Assembly (NCBI GenBank): GCA_946498265.1
Contig: CAMMNR010000134.1
Span: 1 to 5,234, forward strand
Source: an uncultured Clostridium sp.
Lineage (GTDB): Bacteria; Bacillota; Clostridia; TANB77; CAG-508
DNA length: 5,234 nucleotides
Reading direction: 5' to 3'
The notes under the pieces were generated by a model that searched no databases, had not been told where the DNA came from, and saw only the letters and a list, made by a program, of their open reading frames with translations. Position 1 is the first letter of the stretch; each line of letters opens with the position of its first letter. This document shows, one piece after another, positions 5,091 to 5,234 of this stretch. The position numbers and the translations under genes are program-made.

Positions 5091-5104
5091 GCAGATGTGT
5101 CTGC
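5091..5104. promoter_or_regulatory. GCAGATGTGTCTGC near-palindrome, nuclease leader (distal)
   Basis: A second copy of the 5049-5062 site, differing by two C-to-T changes in the centre, with identical GCAGA/TCTGC arms. The start-to-start distance is 42 bp, about four helical turns, so two bound dimers would sit on the same DNA face. It lies just downstream of the expected transcription start. Confidence 0.65.
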
Positions 5105-5124
5105 AAATTTATTAATACATTGAC

Positions 5125-5153
5125 ATTATAGCATTTATTTTCAAAAATTTCAT
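5125..5153 (-). promoter_or_regulatory. Extended -10 promoter of the nuclease gene
   Basis: On the minus strand, TGCTATAAT gives a consensus -10 (5125-5130) with a TGn extension. A weak ATGAAA -35 (5148-5153) lies 17 bp upstream. Transcription would begin near 5118, giving a leader of about 135 nt that holds both GCAGA/TCTGC palindromes. Confidence 0.55.
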
Positions 5154-5194
5154 TATAAATTCAAAAAAAGATGACATTGATTTAAGTTTAAAAG

Positions 5195-5227
5195 TAAATT
5201 CTAGATTTTGTTTAAAACTAGAATTTA
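5195..5227. repeat. 10-bp inverted repeat at the right edge
   Basis: TAAATTCTAG (5195-5204) is complementary to CTAGAATTTA (5218-5227). With one bulged A, four more A/T pairs close on a GTTT loop. A modest T-rich tract (CTTTTAAAC after TTTA) follows on the minus strand, so it may be the terminator of a gene beyond the right edge. It is also inside a short open minus-strand frame, so its role is uncertain. Confidence 0.4.
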
Positions 5228-5234
5228 GTCTTGG

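Noticed and set aside
5112..5234. Open minus-strand frame of 40 codons entering from the right edge (stop at 5112-5114)
   Set aside because: Length is only mildly unusual for this composition, no family is recognisable, and it would overlap the nuclease promoter and the edge hairpin. It remains possible as the tail of an upstream gene.
1..5234. Single integrated defence system made of nuclease, ATPase and XRE regulator
   Set aside because: The genes have separate promoters, are separated by gene-poor DNA and an IS remnant, and show no shared operator; co-occurrence alone does not support it.

Overview
The window is extremely A+T-rich, and almost all coding sequence lies on the minus strand (the plus strand is conspicuously T-rich). 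Strong Shine-Dalgarno sites (GGAGGT, AGGAG, AGAGGA), a small Spo0E-like protein, a DUF4143 ATPase and an IS256-family transposase remnant together suggest a low-G+C Firmicute, most likely a clostridial anaerobe. Genus cannot be decided. The gene content looks like accessory DNA (chromosomal island or plasmid), not a housekeeping locus.

Layout from left to right. Positions 3-152 hold the 3' end of an unrecognised plus-strand frame cut by the window edge. It converges on a minus-strand block: a Cro/C1-type (XRE) regulator (246-569) and a 46-residue Spo0E-like protein (804-944), separated by a long hairpin that contains a symmetric promoter-like sequence (736-776). After a gene-poor stretch with a bidirectional terminator-like hairpin (1235-1282) comes a 414-residue AAA_14/DUF4143 ATPase (1382-2626). 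It has a near-consensus promoter and an elaborate dyad in its 5' leader. Next are a gene-poor stretch and the decayed 3' end of an IS256-family insertion sequence (about 3040-3363). The IS terminal repeat has cut off the end of a helix-turn-helix, replication-protein-like gene (3340-3768), which overlaps a small upstream ORF (3756-3875). Last is an intact DUF1016/YhcG-type PD-(D/E)XK nuclease (3948-4982), with two GCAGA/TCTGC palindromes in its leader.

Four points deserve attention. (1) A 32-bp sequence occurs twice in the same orientation, 30/32 identical, each copy at or within 3 bp of the stop codon of an unrelated minus-strand gene. (2) The ATPase and nuclease genes each carry dyads between their predicted promoter and start codon, and the regulator has one upstream in a promoter-like region; all three dyad sequences differ. 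(3) The IS supplies the last codons and the stop of the truncated helix-turn-helix gene. (4) The Spo0E-like gene is easy to miss because it is so short.

No operon-level pathway links these genes convincingly. The nuclease, ATPase and XRE regulator are types often found in defence or mobile islands, but nothing here proves a combined defence system.
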